Shown: one piece after another, positions 27,531-35,854 of the stretch
How the letters are laid out: each line of letters opens with the position of its first letter
Position numbering within the stretch: the stretch's first letter is position 1
Assembly (NCBI GenBank): GCA_963677375.2
Contig: OY782042.2
Span: forward strand, 79,891 to 143,890
Source of the DNA: Pseudaeromonas sp963677375
GTDB taxonomy: Bacteria; Pseudomonadota; Gammaproteobacteria; Enterobacterales; Aeromonadaceae
DNA: 64,000 bases
Reading direction: 5' to 3'
Translations under genes and position numbers: made by a program
The notes under the pieces: model-generated
Told to the model about the DNA's origin: nothing
Databases searched by the model: none
Seen by the model: only the letters and a program-made list of their open reading frames with translations

Positions 27531-30500
27531 ATGCGATACACATCCCTGACAGTCATTTTTACCTACTTCTGTGTGTTTGTGCTTCACCCTGTATTCGGGT
27601 TGGCGAGCGTTGTTGCATCCCTCATCCCGGGCCGGCTGCTGGCCGCCGAGTCTGAGGCTGTTTATGAGCAAATGGTTAGCAAGTACGGGGTCAACCAGAC
27701 CGACAACGATGTAGCGGCAGAAAACAAGCTATCCGAGATCAAAAGCAAATACGGGAAAGGATCCAGCACGGGCAATGATGTCACTCAGGGATTAACGAGG
27801 TATCAAACCGATGATGCCGGCGCCACCCTGGATATGAGTAATTACCAAAATAGCGTCAGCGGTGCAGACTTTACCCAGCGCTACCAAAGCGCCTATGGAG
27901 AGGTCTCTGGGGGCGGCATGGGGCTGGGCAAAGCACAAATGCCAGGTGTGTCGGGCGGTAACGTCTCTGTAAACTACGCGGGTGAAGGCGGTAGCGCTGT
28001 CAGCCGCAATGCAGACGGGAGTGTGTCATCGTCTGCACTGAATAACGAAACCACGCATACCACCCCCAAAGAACAACTGGTGGGATCGGAGGCGGATCAT
28101 CCTGAGACATCTTTCTCTGGCAACAGCGACTACAACCCCTCATCCGACGATTCACTGGTGACTAATGTAAAAAACCAGATAGCCAAGGCTGGATCGGGAA
28201 ATACCTCCGATTCCGTCGCATACCGAACCATCACGGATACCTACCAGAACAACAGGCCAACGAATATCAGCCGAGACAATGTCATTTTTGATGGATCGAA
28301 GGCTGCGGTTAGTTCAGCCCTAGCTCCCGGCAGTAGCCTCCTGGGAAGCTGCACAACCAGCACAACAACAGAGGTCATAGATAAGCACTACCCATCCTGG
28401 AGCGAGCACCGATGCAGCGCACCTAATAAATCCAACACGCAAAGCTGTCAAATTAAACGGACTGCTGAATTTCCAATAAAGGTCATCTCGACGGAGGGGG
28501 ATGTAAAGGAACACTCCATCGATTATATAGCGGCTGACACTCTGAGAATTAGAGTTGGGCGCTCTGGTGACTGGTTGATGGATGCTAGAGATGACGGCTT
28601 TAGCAAGCTCAATTGCAAGGTTTACCAATCAAAAATAAAATTTCAGATCGATTCGGATATTCACGTTCTCTCAGCGGTGCGAACTTCGGTTGCATTTGAT
28701 GACGTGCTTCGGATTTTTTTGAATGGACAATTAATTGGACATGGGGAGGATAATTTCGATGGCTCCCAGTGGGCAAGTATTCCAGCCAGCTCAAAAATAT
28801 TCCCGGATTCGTTTTTTGCAGGTATGCCTTTAGACTCGAAAATGGGTCACGATAATGGACTGCCCATTACGACATGTGAGCGGAATGACCACTCTATCGG
28901 AAGCGATCTGGATGTCACGGATATAGCTAAATCTTACCAAGGAGGAAATATCCTTGAAATGGGTTATATCCTCGGGGTTGGTGGTGCTGGGGGCGCCATG
29001 TACGACTTGACGATCAAGTTTGATAAGCCGGTCTCTCCGAAAATCACCAACGAGCAGATCCCAGCGGGATGTGCAGATGCCATTGGTTGGCATCAGGATG
29101 ACAATCCTAGCTCATGTGTGGGATCTACCGATGTAGGTTGTTCATCACCAATAAAGGTCCCCGGCGGCATTTGCCAAGCTACGCAGTGGGTATCAACATC
29201 AACCTCGACTGGTGGCCTTAGCAGCTCGATGCTGGCGCTAATCCCGCCCCTGTTCCCTGGCGACTCCGGAAATAAAACATGGTCCGCGAACGCCAATGGC
29301 TACTTTTGTGACCCGCTGGAAAAAAGCAAACTTTGCGTCGATAAAGCGGGCGAGGACTGCTACTCATTTGCTGACATTCAGGCATTGCCCGATGGGTGCG
29401 CTAAGTACGCATCAGACCCCACCTGTTACGAGAGTAGCAGGGAGTGTGTTGAAGGGTGGAAGGATACGGTCACAGGTGTCTGCTACATGGAGGATGTAGC
29501 ATATCAGTGTGACGAGGGTAAAACTGTATCTCAGATCGTCAAGAACACATCAAACAGCTGCGGCACCATGCCCTGTATTGGTACTGATTGTTCAGCAGGA
29601 GAACCCGAGACAAACGACAGCTTTGGTCAAACAGCCGGGCTGCTCAACGCAGTGTCTTTCATGTCGGCGGATGGTGAATGTGATTTTGATGACCCGACAA
29701 AATGCAAGGTGTTCAAGGGTGAGGAGACGTATTGTGGATGGGCTGTCGGGGCGGTTGGTTCAATCGCGGATACCAATTGTTGCGAATCACCCGATACCGG
29801 CCCAGGCCTCGTATCTGCTTCCATGACAGCATACAGCGTCATCAGCAAGATGAACTGGCAGACTATTGCGGGCGAGGCGGTTGAGACGACCGGCTCAACG
29901 TCGTGGTACGACATTTACTACACCGCAGACGGATACCTATCAACAGCAAGCAAAGCGTATAACGTTGCGACCAATGCAATATCGAATGCAGCAAACTCAG
30001 TGATCAACTCGTTCGCAGGCGAAGCCACCTCTGCAACAGGAAGCCAGGTTGCACAAGAGGGGATCATGAATGGATTCATGGAGGCGGCCAAGCAAAAGGT
30101 TTACGAGGGGATGTATAGCATGTTGGGTGGAGCAGAAGGCATCGGGGGATCCATTTTTCAACAAGAAGGAGCCAGCCTCGTTTTAACTGATAGCGCCCAA
30201 ATGATTGTGGGGTGCCTTAACGTCGTGATGATTGCCTATATGGTTTACAAAATCACGGTCATGATCGCGCAGATGATTGTTGCCTGTGAACAAAAAGAAA
30301 TTGAAACAGCAGTTAAAATACACGAAAAATCTTGCTTCAAGGTTGGGAGCACATACTGCATGAAGAAAGCCTTGGGGGCTTGCGCTAAAAGGGGACAAAA
30401 ATATTGTTGTTATTCCTCCATGCTGCCGCGCATCGTTATGCAGCAAGCTGTGAAACAACTAAATCTGGACGACTGCTCCGGAATCACAGTTGCGCAACTG

Positions 30501-30785
30501 CAACAGCTGGACTGGCGGAAGATCGATTTAAGCGAATGGGTTGCAGAGGCAACGCTTGGTGGAATGCTTCCAGATGGATCGGATGACCTGACGCTCGAGG
30601 CGCTGACGGGGAGTGGTCACGCCTATGCCAACGGAGAGGATCGCGACACAACCCTGGAAAAGCTGGAAGGTCGCTTTGAGAGTGACAATCTGGTGGAGGC
30701 ATCCGAATCAGCTCAAGATCTCATATCACTCGAAACTGTCGATTGTTCCTATCTGCCGAGACCGGCAATATGCAAATTTCAGTAG
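27531..30785 (+). CDS. traN: TraN-like mating-pair stabilisation protein, long form
   Basis: A 1084-residue cysteine-rich outer-membrane protein, far longer than F TraN (about 600 residues) and like the long R27/SXT type. The N-terminal part holds DFTQRYQSAYGEVSGGG. The middle (bases about 28440-29090) is more AT-rich than its flanks and may be the variable receptor-binding tip. The C-terminal third has dense cysteines (CYESSRECVEGW, CCYSSMLPRIV). TraN tips recognise recipient outer-membrane proteins in F-like plasmids. GGTGG precedes the ATG. Confidence 0.88.
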   Translation: MRYTSLTVIFTYFCVFVLHPVFGLASVVASLIPGRLLAAESEAVYEQMVSKYGVNQTDNDVAAENKLSEIKSKYGKGSSTGNDVTQGLTRYQTDDAGATLDMSNYQNSVSGADFTQRYQSAYGEVSGGGMGLGKAQMPGVSGGNVSVNYAGEGGSAVSRNADGSVSSSALNNETTHTTPKEQLVGSEADHPETSFSGNSDYNPSSDDSLVTNVKNQIAKAGSGNTSDSVAYRTITDTYQNNRPTNISRDNVIFDGSKAAVSSALAPGSSLLGSCTTSTTTEVIDKHYPSWSEHRCSAPNKSNTQSCQIKRTAEFPIKVISTEGDVKEHSIDYIAADTLRIRVGRSGDWLMDARDDGFSKLNCKVYQSKIKFQIDSDIHVLSAVRTSVAFDDVLRIFLNGQLIGHGEDNFDGSQWASIPASSKIFPDSFFAGMPLDSKMGHDNGLPITTCERNDHSIGSDLDVTDIAKSYQGGNILEMGYILGVGGAGGAMYDLTIKFDKPVSPKITNEQIPAGCADAIGWHQDDNPSSCVGSTDVGCSSPIKVPGGICQATQWVSTSTSTGGLSSSMLALIPPLFPGDSGNKTWSANANGYFCDPLEKSKLCVDKAGEDCYSFADIQALPDGCAKYASDPTCYESSRECVEGWKDTVTGVCYMEDVAYQCDEGKTVSQIVKNTSNSCGTMPCIGTDCSAGEPETNDSFGQTAGLLNAVSFMSADGECDFDDPTKCKVFKGEETYCGWAVGAVGSIADTNCCESPDTGPGLVSASMTAYSVISKMNWQTIAGEAVETTGSTSWYDIYYTADGYLSTASKAYNVATNAISNAANSVINSFAGEATSATGSQVAQEGIMNGFMEAAKQKVYEGMYSMLGGAEGIGGSIFQQEGASLVLTDSAQMIVGCLNVVMIAYMVYKITVMIAQMIVACEQKEIETAVKIHEKSCFKVGSTYCMKKALGACAKRGQKYCCYSSMLPRIVMQQAVKQLNLDDCSGITVAQLQQLDWRKIDLSEWVAEATLGGMLPDGSDDLTLEALTGSGHAYANGEDRDTTLEKLEGRFESDNLVEASESAQDLISLETVDCSYLPRPAICKFQ

Positions 30786-30796
30786 CGGTCATTGAT

Positions 30797-30809
30797 ATCC
30801 TGTGCGGAT
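30797..30809 (+). promoter_or_regulatory. Transfer dyad site before the lipoprotein gene
   Basis: Perfect ATCC-TGTGC-GGAT followed by TGTATATAATG, with TATAAT as a consensus -10 about 5 bases after the dyad. This supports starting the gene downstream, at 30850. Confidence 0.62.
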
Positions 30810-30849
30810 TGTATATAATGAATTTCAATACATAGGGAGTGAGGTGGTT

Positions 30850-31659
30850 ATGTCTTTGTCTCAGAAAGTTGGTGTTGCTGTGTTTAGTCTGTCTCTTCTG
30901 GTTGGTTGCGCGAGCACTCCCGCCCCGAAAGATACCCCGCTGGAAGTTTCAAACCCGCGAGCCAGCCTGGCGAGCTCTCTAGTTTCGTTGGCTGGTTATC
31001 CCGGTCTCATTCCTGATAACAGTTATGGGCCTAATCTGGATGCCGCGATCAACGCGGGCACCATGGCAACATTACTCCCTGATGACTTAGGGATCTCAAC
31101 GTTCTCAGCGGCCAGCATTGGATTTGCCCTTACCTCACTAAAAGGCACTTATCCTATGGATAACAATTTTTCCATGGTGATACTGGCACCTATTACCGAT
31201 GCTTCCGATCTCAATAGCCCGGATTACATCAAAAAACTCATGCTATCCAGTTTTGAAATCCGTAAAGCAAGTAAGCTAGATAGAGCTGATTTGACTGCGA
31301 TTCTCGCTAAAGCCAATATCAACGATATGACCTGTGAGACCTATGGGAATATACTTGATCAAGCGAATTATACTCATTCCTGCTCTATTAAAAGCATCCC
31401 ATGGGCTGAGAAAATTCGTGTTGCAGGCATCTATCAAGGGGACCGATTTGATCGTGTAATGCCTTCTGTTCAAAAAGGCAAGTTTGCCGTTGTTTTCCTC
31501 CGTTCTTCTGGGCAGTTGGTTGCAAAGAAAAACATGGAAAATGTGTTCTCTTACAAAAGCGGCACACTGTCCAACAGCATTGCTGTCCTCCCGTTCGTCT
31601 CCGCTAACTCGCAAGGCCAGCACTTGGTCTATCTGCATGGTAAGGCAACACTGATCTAA
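30850..31659 (+). CDS. Unknown lipoprotein in the transfer region
   Basis: A 269-residue lipoprotein with signal peptide and lipobox LLVGC near residue 19. I chose the ATG at 30850 (GGGAGTGAGG upstream) because the promoter lies inside the longer open frame starting at GTG 30802. The rest matches no family I recognise; it has a few cysteines and no transmembrane segment. It is followed by a terminator, so it is probably a one-gene unit under the transfer dyad. Confidence 0.7.
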   Translation: MSLSQKVGVAVFSLSLLVGCASTPAPKDTPLEVSNPRASLASSLVSLAGYPGLIPDNSYGPNLDAAINAGTMATLLPDDLGISTFSAASIGFALTSLKGTYPMDNNFSMVILAPITDASDLNSPDYIKKLMLSSFEIRKASKLDRADLTAILAKANINDMTCETYGNILDQANYTHSCSIKSIPWAEKIRVAGIYQGDRFDRVMPSVQKGKFAVVFLRSSGQLVAKKNMENVFSYKSGTLSNSIAVLPFVSANSQGQHLVYLHGKATLI

Positions 31660-31668
31660 ACAAAATCA

Positions 31669-31692
31669 GCCGGCAGTGATGCCGGCTTTTTC
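31669..31692 (+). terminator. Rho-independent terminator
   Basis: GCCGGC-AGTGAT-GCCGGC stem followed by TTTTTC. Confidence 0.85.
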
Positions 31693-31703
31693 TTGGAGGC
31701 GGC

Positions 31704-31922
31704 GTGAGCGCATTAAGTGACTATTCAATGGCTCTGGTCTCTTACGTTATTGCATATGGCCCCCGAGTCGCGGTCAATAAATCGGTTCGTTGTCTAACTG
31801 AATACGAGGCGATGTCCTGGTTAGACAACAACTGTCCACGGTGGCGACTAGGCCTGCCGCCAGAAAATCATAGCCATGTCGTCATAGAACATGTAGGTAG
31901 GGATCCTGATGAAGAAAATTGA
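31704..31922 (+). CDS. Small unknown protein (72 residues)
   Basis: Starts at GTG after GGAGG, and its end overlaps the start of the next gene by 14 bases. The product has no clear signal peptide or motif. It belongs to a short set of three tightly spaced genes (31704-33125). Confidence 0.55.
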   Translation: MSALSDYSMALVSYVIAYGPRVAVNKSVRCLTEYEAMSWLDNNCPRWRLGLPPENHSHVVIEHVGRDPDEEN

Positions 31923-32376
31923 TGCCAAACGTCTATTTCCAATCATTGTAGCTGGCATATTCCTTGGCTCTCCGGCATTACAGGCTGATTCAGTGTGGAA
32001 GGAGCTCGGTCAATCCGATAACGGGATCCGCTTTGCAGTTGCCAAAGACACACCTATGTCCGGAGCTGGCGTTTTTACTGGCCGACAACGGCTCACCATG
32101 CCATATCCGGTGAAATGCGCCGACATGGACCAACTCAAAGCTACCAATCCGGAGTTTTATGCGCGGTGCGATGAGGCCATGAGTACGGGCGTTGCTGTCT
32201 GGATCCAGCACACTCAGGTCGATTGTCAGCGACAAATGGTGCGAGGGCTGTACGAGGAGTACCTCAACTATAAGGGCGAGTCGCTTGGGGATGAGCAGCT
32301 CAGTGAGGACTGGGGATCCCCGCCAGCCAGTGGCTTTGCCGTGTATCTGCTAAACCAATACTGCGGCACCCCATAG
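31909..32376 (+). CDS. Small secreted protein of unknown function
   Basis: A 155-residue protein with a signal peptide (IIVAGIFLGSPALQA) and four cysteines in the mature part, suggesting a periplasmic disulfide-bonded protein. No family recognised. The ATG lies inside the previous gene's end, and the membrane protease-like gene follows 2 bp later. Confidence 0.65.
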   Translation: MKKIDAKRLFPIIVAGIFLGSPALQADSVWKELGQSDNGIRFAVAKDTPMSGAGVFTGRQRLTMPYPVKCADMDQLKATNPEFYARCDEAMSTGVAVWIQHTQVDCQRQMVRGLYEEYLNYKGESLGDEQLSEDWGSPPASGFAVYLLNQYCGTP

Positions 32377-32378
32377 TA

Positions 32379-33125
32379 ATGTCCTTGTCTCTCTTCATTC
32401 CATTCCTTCCTTTTCTGTTTGCTCTAACTCCCCCCGGACACAATATGGTCTGGCGGGGGGTTCGCTACTGCTTCGGTGATCGGGTGGCTCTGTGTTTGAT
32501 GGCGCCAGGCGTGATTGCACATGAGTTCTCTCACCTAATTGTAAGCTCCGTTTTCGGCCACAAAATCGGGCAAGTCTGCTGGTTCACCCCTCATCCGCAC
32601 GACCAGCAATCTGTTGGCTTTGTGGATGTCCGCTTCAACCCCCAGTCAACGTGGCAGGCCGTTGGCCTGTGCGTCTCCGCCTTTGCTCCTGCGCTCCTGC
32701 TGCCGCTGCTGATTGGTTGCTTCTGTGGGGAGATCTTCATCCCGGAGAACCTTGTTGATATGAGCGTGATGTGGTGCAACTGGCAGGGAATGCCGTTTTA
32801 CATGCAATGGCTCTTTTTTTCGTGGTGCATCATCTCCTTGAATGTCTGCCCAAGCCTGGGAGACATCCGCAGCGCCGGAGCGGGGGTGAGAGCTATCGTA
32901 GCGACGCCGCTGGGCGATAAAGCTCGTATCATCTCGATCTGCATTTTGCTAGCTGCGCTGGCCGGCTTCCTTGGGTTTCCTCTATCCGATCTATTCCGAA
33001 GCCTTTTCCATAAAATGACCGTTCTGTGGCTTGCAGGGATGCAACTTGTTATCGCGACACATCTCACCATTTTGTTGCTATCGGCAACAACGTGGTTTTT
33101 TTTAAAAATAGTTCACCGGGGCTGA
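32379..33125 (+). CDS. Membrane protein with HExxH motif, M50-like metalloprotease candidate
   Basis: A 248-residue integral membrane protein with about five hydrophobic segments. The sequence VIAHEFSHLIVSSVFGHKIG contains a zinc-binding HExxH inside a hydrophobic helix, the pattern of M50-type intramembrane proteases. The third ligand is not clear by eye. It could process a secreted neighbour, but this is inference. Translation is probably coupled to the gene before it. Confidence 0.55.
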   Translation: MSLSLFIPFLPFLFALTPPGHNMVWRGVRYCFGDRVALCLMAPGVIAHEFSHLIVSSVFGHKIGQVCWFTPHPHDQQSVGFVDVRFNPQSTWQAVGLCVSAFAPALLLPLLIGCFCGEIFIPENLVDMSVMWCNWQGMPFYMQWLFFSWCIISLNVCPSLGDIRSAGAGVRAIVATPLGDKARIISICILLAALAGFLGFPLSDLFRSLFHKMTVLWLAGMQLVIATHLTILLLSATTWFFLKIVHRG

Positions 33126-33187
33126 TGGCTTCTGGCTTCTCTGTTCAAATCTCCACCCATCCTGTAGACTCAAAATCAACTGTTTAT

Positions 33188-33200
33188 ATCCCATACGGAG
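33188..33200 (+). promoter_or_regulatory. Transfer dyad site before the second DUF4165 gene
   Basis: ATCC-CATAC-GGAG, one mismatch from the dyad. It lies only 7 bases before the GTG start, overlapping the ribosome site, and aligns with the weaker copy at 15146. Confidence 0.4.
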
Positions 33201-33207
33201 CTTAATC

Positions 33208-35655
33208 GTGAAAAATGGATGGCTAACAATTTTCCCGCTGCTTTTGGGGTTGTCTCATGCAACGCAGGCGCAAATCTACGAGCTCGCCTTCACCGATACG
33301 AACGACGCGACGGTGGTCAAATCCCCCTCGCTGACATGGTACAACCCGAAAGGCACGATCACGGTTACACACATCGCCGGACTGGATCGGAAGGTGAAGC
33401 TGGAGCTGCTCCAGGGAACAACAGTGGTTAGCACCCAGACGAGCGCGTTATTGACGGTAGCGAACCGGATCACAGCGAGCGATGGGCAAGTGTTCTATGG
33501 GGCCAAGTTCACGTTGGCAACACCTCCAGATGGTAACTATACCTTGCGATCCACTGTTTATGACGTTAGCGGGAATCAGGTTTCCACTAAGAGTTATGTG
33601 TTCAATTTAGACACGGTGGCTCCATCGGTTGGTGACATTTCCTGGTCGATGGTGTTCGGTGGCGGAACCGGGCCTGATGGAATCCCAGCATTTTCGACCG
33701 TCGAGGCACGGCTTATTAAATTGACTGCAACCGATGCTCTGTCTGGGCTGTCAAAGGGGTTATTCAAGACCAGTTTGGCTGATGGCCGCACCTACGCAAC
33801 AGGCGAGGCGAATGTGATTGCCGATGGCATCACGCTCGGGAACGGGAGTGTCTATTCGGTCACCAATGCTCACATCCCAAGCCTGGCTGGGGAGAAAAAC
33901 ACCATCACCCTTACTGCCGTCGATGCCGCGGGAAATCAGTCATCAAAGAGTTTGCTTTTTTGGAACAACTCCATTTGCCATGTTGCACCTCCGGTCGCGG
34001 TGGCTATTCAGGATCCGGATGCGGCGGCCAGTCAATTTTTGGGGCAGGCAGCAATGACTGGATTTACGGCAATATCCGGCTCAACGCCGGTAAAGGTTAA
34101 TCCTTCAAATGTCATTTTCAAAATACCGAAGGTGAACCTAAGAGGGCAGGTCGGTGGTGAGCTCGGTGGCTCCATAGCGGCGAGCGCCATGTCCGTTCAG
34201 CAGGTTTACGATGACGGCACAAATGTATACTTGAAAGTAAGGGCGGCTATAGCACCGGATGGAACAATGGACTGGTCCAATTCGGGCTGGACTGATGGAG
34301 CGACATGGCGCTGTAACCCGATTTCTGTACCAAGCCCGACTTTTACAGCTGCTTCATTGCCGCCGGTATTGACCGGGTACATTGCTTATGTCGATGGCTT
34401 TGGGTGGACCGCTGCTGGATATCGAGATTATCGTGAGTCAAAACCTGCAAGTAAAATCAGTAACGTCAGAGTTAGCGTTGAACCGCGCAGCTATCAACAA
34501 ACGATCTCGGCAACATTGGGATCTTGCGTTATTCCTGCTGGGCAGACCACTTGCGAATTTTCAGCTGCTTATGACCTGTTTGGCGCCAATAGTATCGGTG
34601 GGGGGCAGTTTTGGTTTACGGCACTAAAAACGGATGAAAATTCGCTACAATCGGCACCAAGAATTTGGGATATTTTCTATGACAATCAGCCTCCCGTCAT
34701 AGACCAAGCATCCATTGTGCATAATGCACAAGCGCGGACCGTATCGTTCACAGTCAGGGAACTCAATGCCGGTGCAATTTGGAATTATGTGAATATAGCT
34801 TCTGCGGGGATTATTGCCGTCAATGCCGGGACTGGTGAGGAAACCTACATTAACTCATCATCTCTCACAACCAATGGTGAGTATTCAAATATTGAGGCGA
34901 ACTATTCCAATCTGCCTGACGGCAATTATCAATTGTTTGCATATGGTAAAGATCGTGCCAATAACGTTGGGCGACTGAGCTTTGCTACCGTGACGAACGA
35001 TGGTTCACCACCAGGAGTTGGGTTCAAATATTCCGGCGGTGATGTCCCATCAAGCATATCTAATCTTCGAGATCTCAGAGTTGTATTGACCGACACTGTG
35101 GATACCGCTCCGGTCGTGACCAGCATGACACTGGTTGGCGGCCCCATCAATGACGCCCTACAATTGGGCTTCTCCAAACAGTCAAATGGCTGGGCGCCGG
35201 AGGTGCCGCGGATGTTCCCGACGCTGGAGGCAGGGCAAGAATACACGCTGACTGTCACCGCGAAGGACGCGCAAGGGAACAGCACCACTAAAATCCAGAA
35301 GTTCGGTCTGACGCCCGCTAACCTGGTGTCGCTGGCAGACATTAAGACGTTCGCGGTGGCGCAGAGCCTCAAGGACAAGTCGGATGTGCCGTTGGCGCTG
35401 GTGAAGTTCAAGGGGGCACTGACGGACGGCCAAACGCAGAGTCGAGGCAACCAGTCAGGTTACATCACCTTGCGTTCAGACTCGGCGTTTGCGGTGATAT
35501 TTAATGGCTTAACGGTGCAGCCTGGAGAGACGAAGGATGTGGTGATTCCGCTGGACGCAACCGGCCAGGCGAGCCTACCAATTTACCCTGCGACCTCCGG
35601 GGTAGCAGGAAAGAGCAGCTACATGATCGACATACCTCAGCTGACTGCGAACTGA
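33208..35655 (+). CDS. DUF4165/Ig-like secreted protein, copy 2
   Basis: An 815-residue secreted protein, paralogue of the one at 15166. It starts at GTG; GGAG lies 8 bases upstream. Signal peptide, DUF4165 start and C-terminal domain are almost identical to copy 1, while residues about 100-640 share only the Ig-like fold. The C-terminal domain (LTVQPGETKDVVIPLD) is distantly repeated in the N-terminus of the next protein. The constant-ends, variable-middle pattern suggests allelic exchange of a surface-exposed part. Confidence 0.8.
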   Translation: MKNGWLTIFPLLLGLSHATQAQIYELAFTDTNDATVVKSPSLTWYNPKGTITVTHIAGLDRKVKLELLQGTTVVSTQTSALLTVANRITASDGQVFYGAKFTLATPPDGNYTLRSTVYDVSGNQVSTKSYVFNLDTVAPSVGDISWSMVFGGGTGPDGIPAFSTVEARLIKLTATDALSGLSKGLFKTSLADGRTYATGEANVIADGITLGNGSVYSVTNAHIPSLAGEKNTITLTAVDAAGNQSSKSLLFWNNSICHVAPPVAVAIQDPDAAASQFLGQAAMTGFTAISGSTPVKVNPSNVIFKIPKVNLRGQVGGELGGSIAASAMSVQQVYDDGTNVYLKVRAAIAPDGTMDWSNSGWTDGATWRCNPISVPSPTFTAASLPPVLTGYIAYVDGFGWTAAGYRDYRESKPASKISNVRVSVEPRSYQQTISATLGSCVIPAGQTTCEFSAAYDLFGANSIGGGQFWFTALKTDENSLQSAPRIWDIFYDNQPPVIDQASIVHNAQARTVSFTVRELNAGAIWNYVNIASAGIIAVNAGTGEETYINSSSLTTNGEYSNIEANYSNLPDGNYQLFAYGKDRANNVGRLSFATVTNDGSPPGVGFKYSGGDVPSSISNLRDLRVVLTDTVDTAPVVTSMTLVGGPINDALQLGFSKQSNGWAPEVPRMFPTLEAGQEYTLTVTAKDAQGNSTTKIQKFGLTPANLVSLADIKTFAVAQSLKDKSDVPLALVKFKGALTDGQTQSRGNQSGYITLRSDSAFAVIFNGLTVQPGETKDVVIPLDATGQASLPIYPATSGVAGKSSYMIDIPQLTAN
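33263..33512 (+). repeat. 5' duplicated segment shared with 15221-15470
   Basis: Second copy of the conserved DUF4165 5' segment. Confidence 0.85.
35140..35655 (+). repeat. 3' duplicated segment shared with 17023-17538
   Basis: Second copy of the 516-bp conserved 3' segment, ten differences, no indels. Confidence 0.9.
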
Positions 35656-35681
35656 GGGCACCGACCGAACCATCCACAATC

Positions 35682-35700
35682 AGGCCCGCAATGCGGGCCT
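35682..35700 (+). terminator. Hairpin after the second DUF4165 gene, weak terminator
   Basis: AGGCCCGCA-A-TGCGGGCCT-like stem, followed by TGTCATATG rather than a T run, so termination may be inefficient or factor-dependent. Confidence 0.45.
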
Positions 35701-35854
35701 TGTCATATGCTTTGTGAGTAAATTGACAAATACCTCGCCACTCCTATCGCAAAAAGATAAGATGAAAATCGCACCAATGTATCCTCAGTGCCCCCACAAA
35801 AGCGAAACTGAATCATCACAGCAAAGTGGTCATAAACACACAGAGAAGCGGCGA

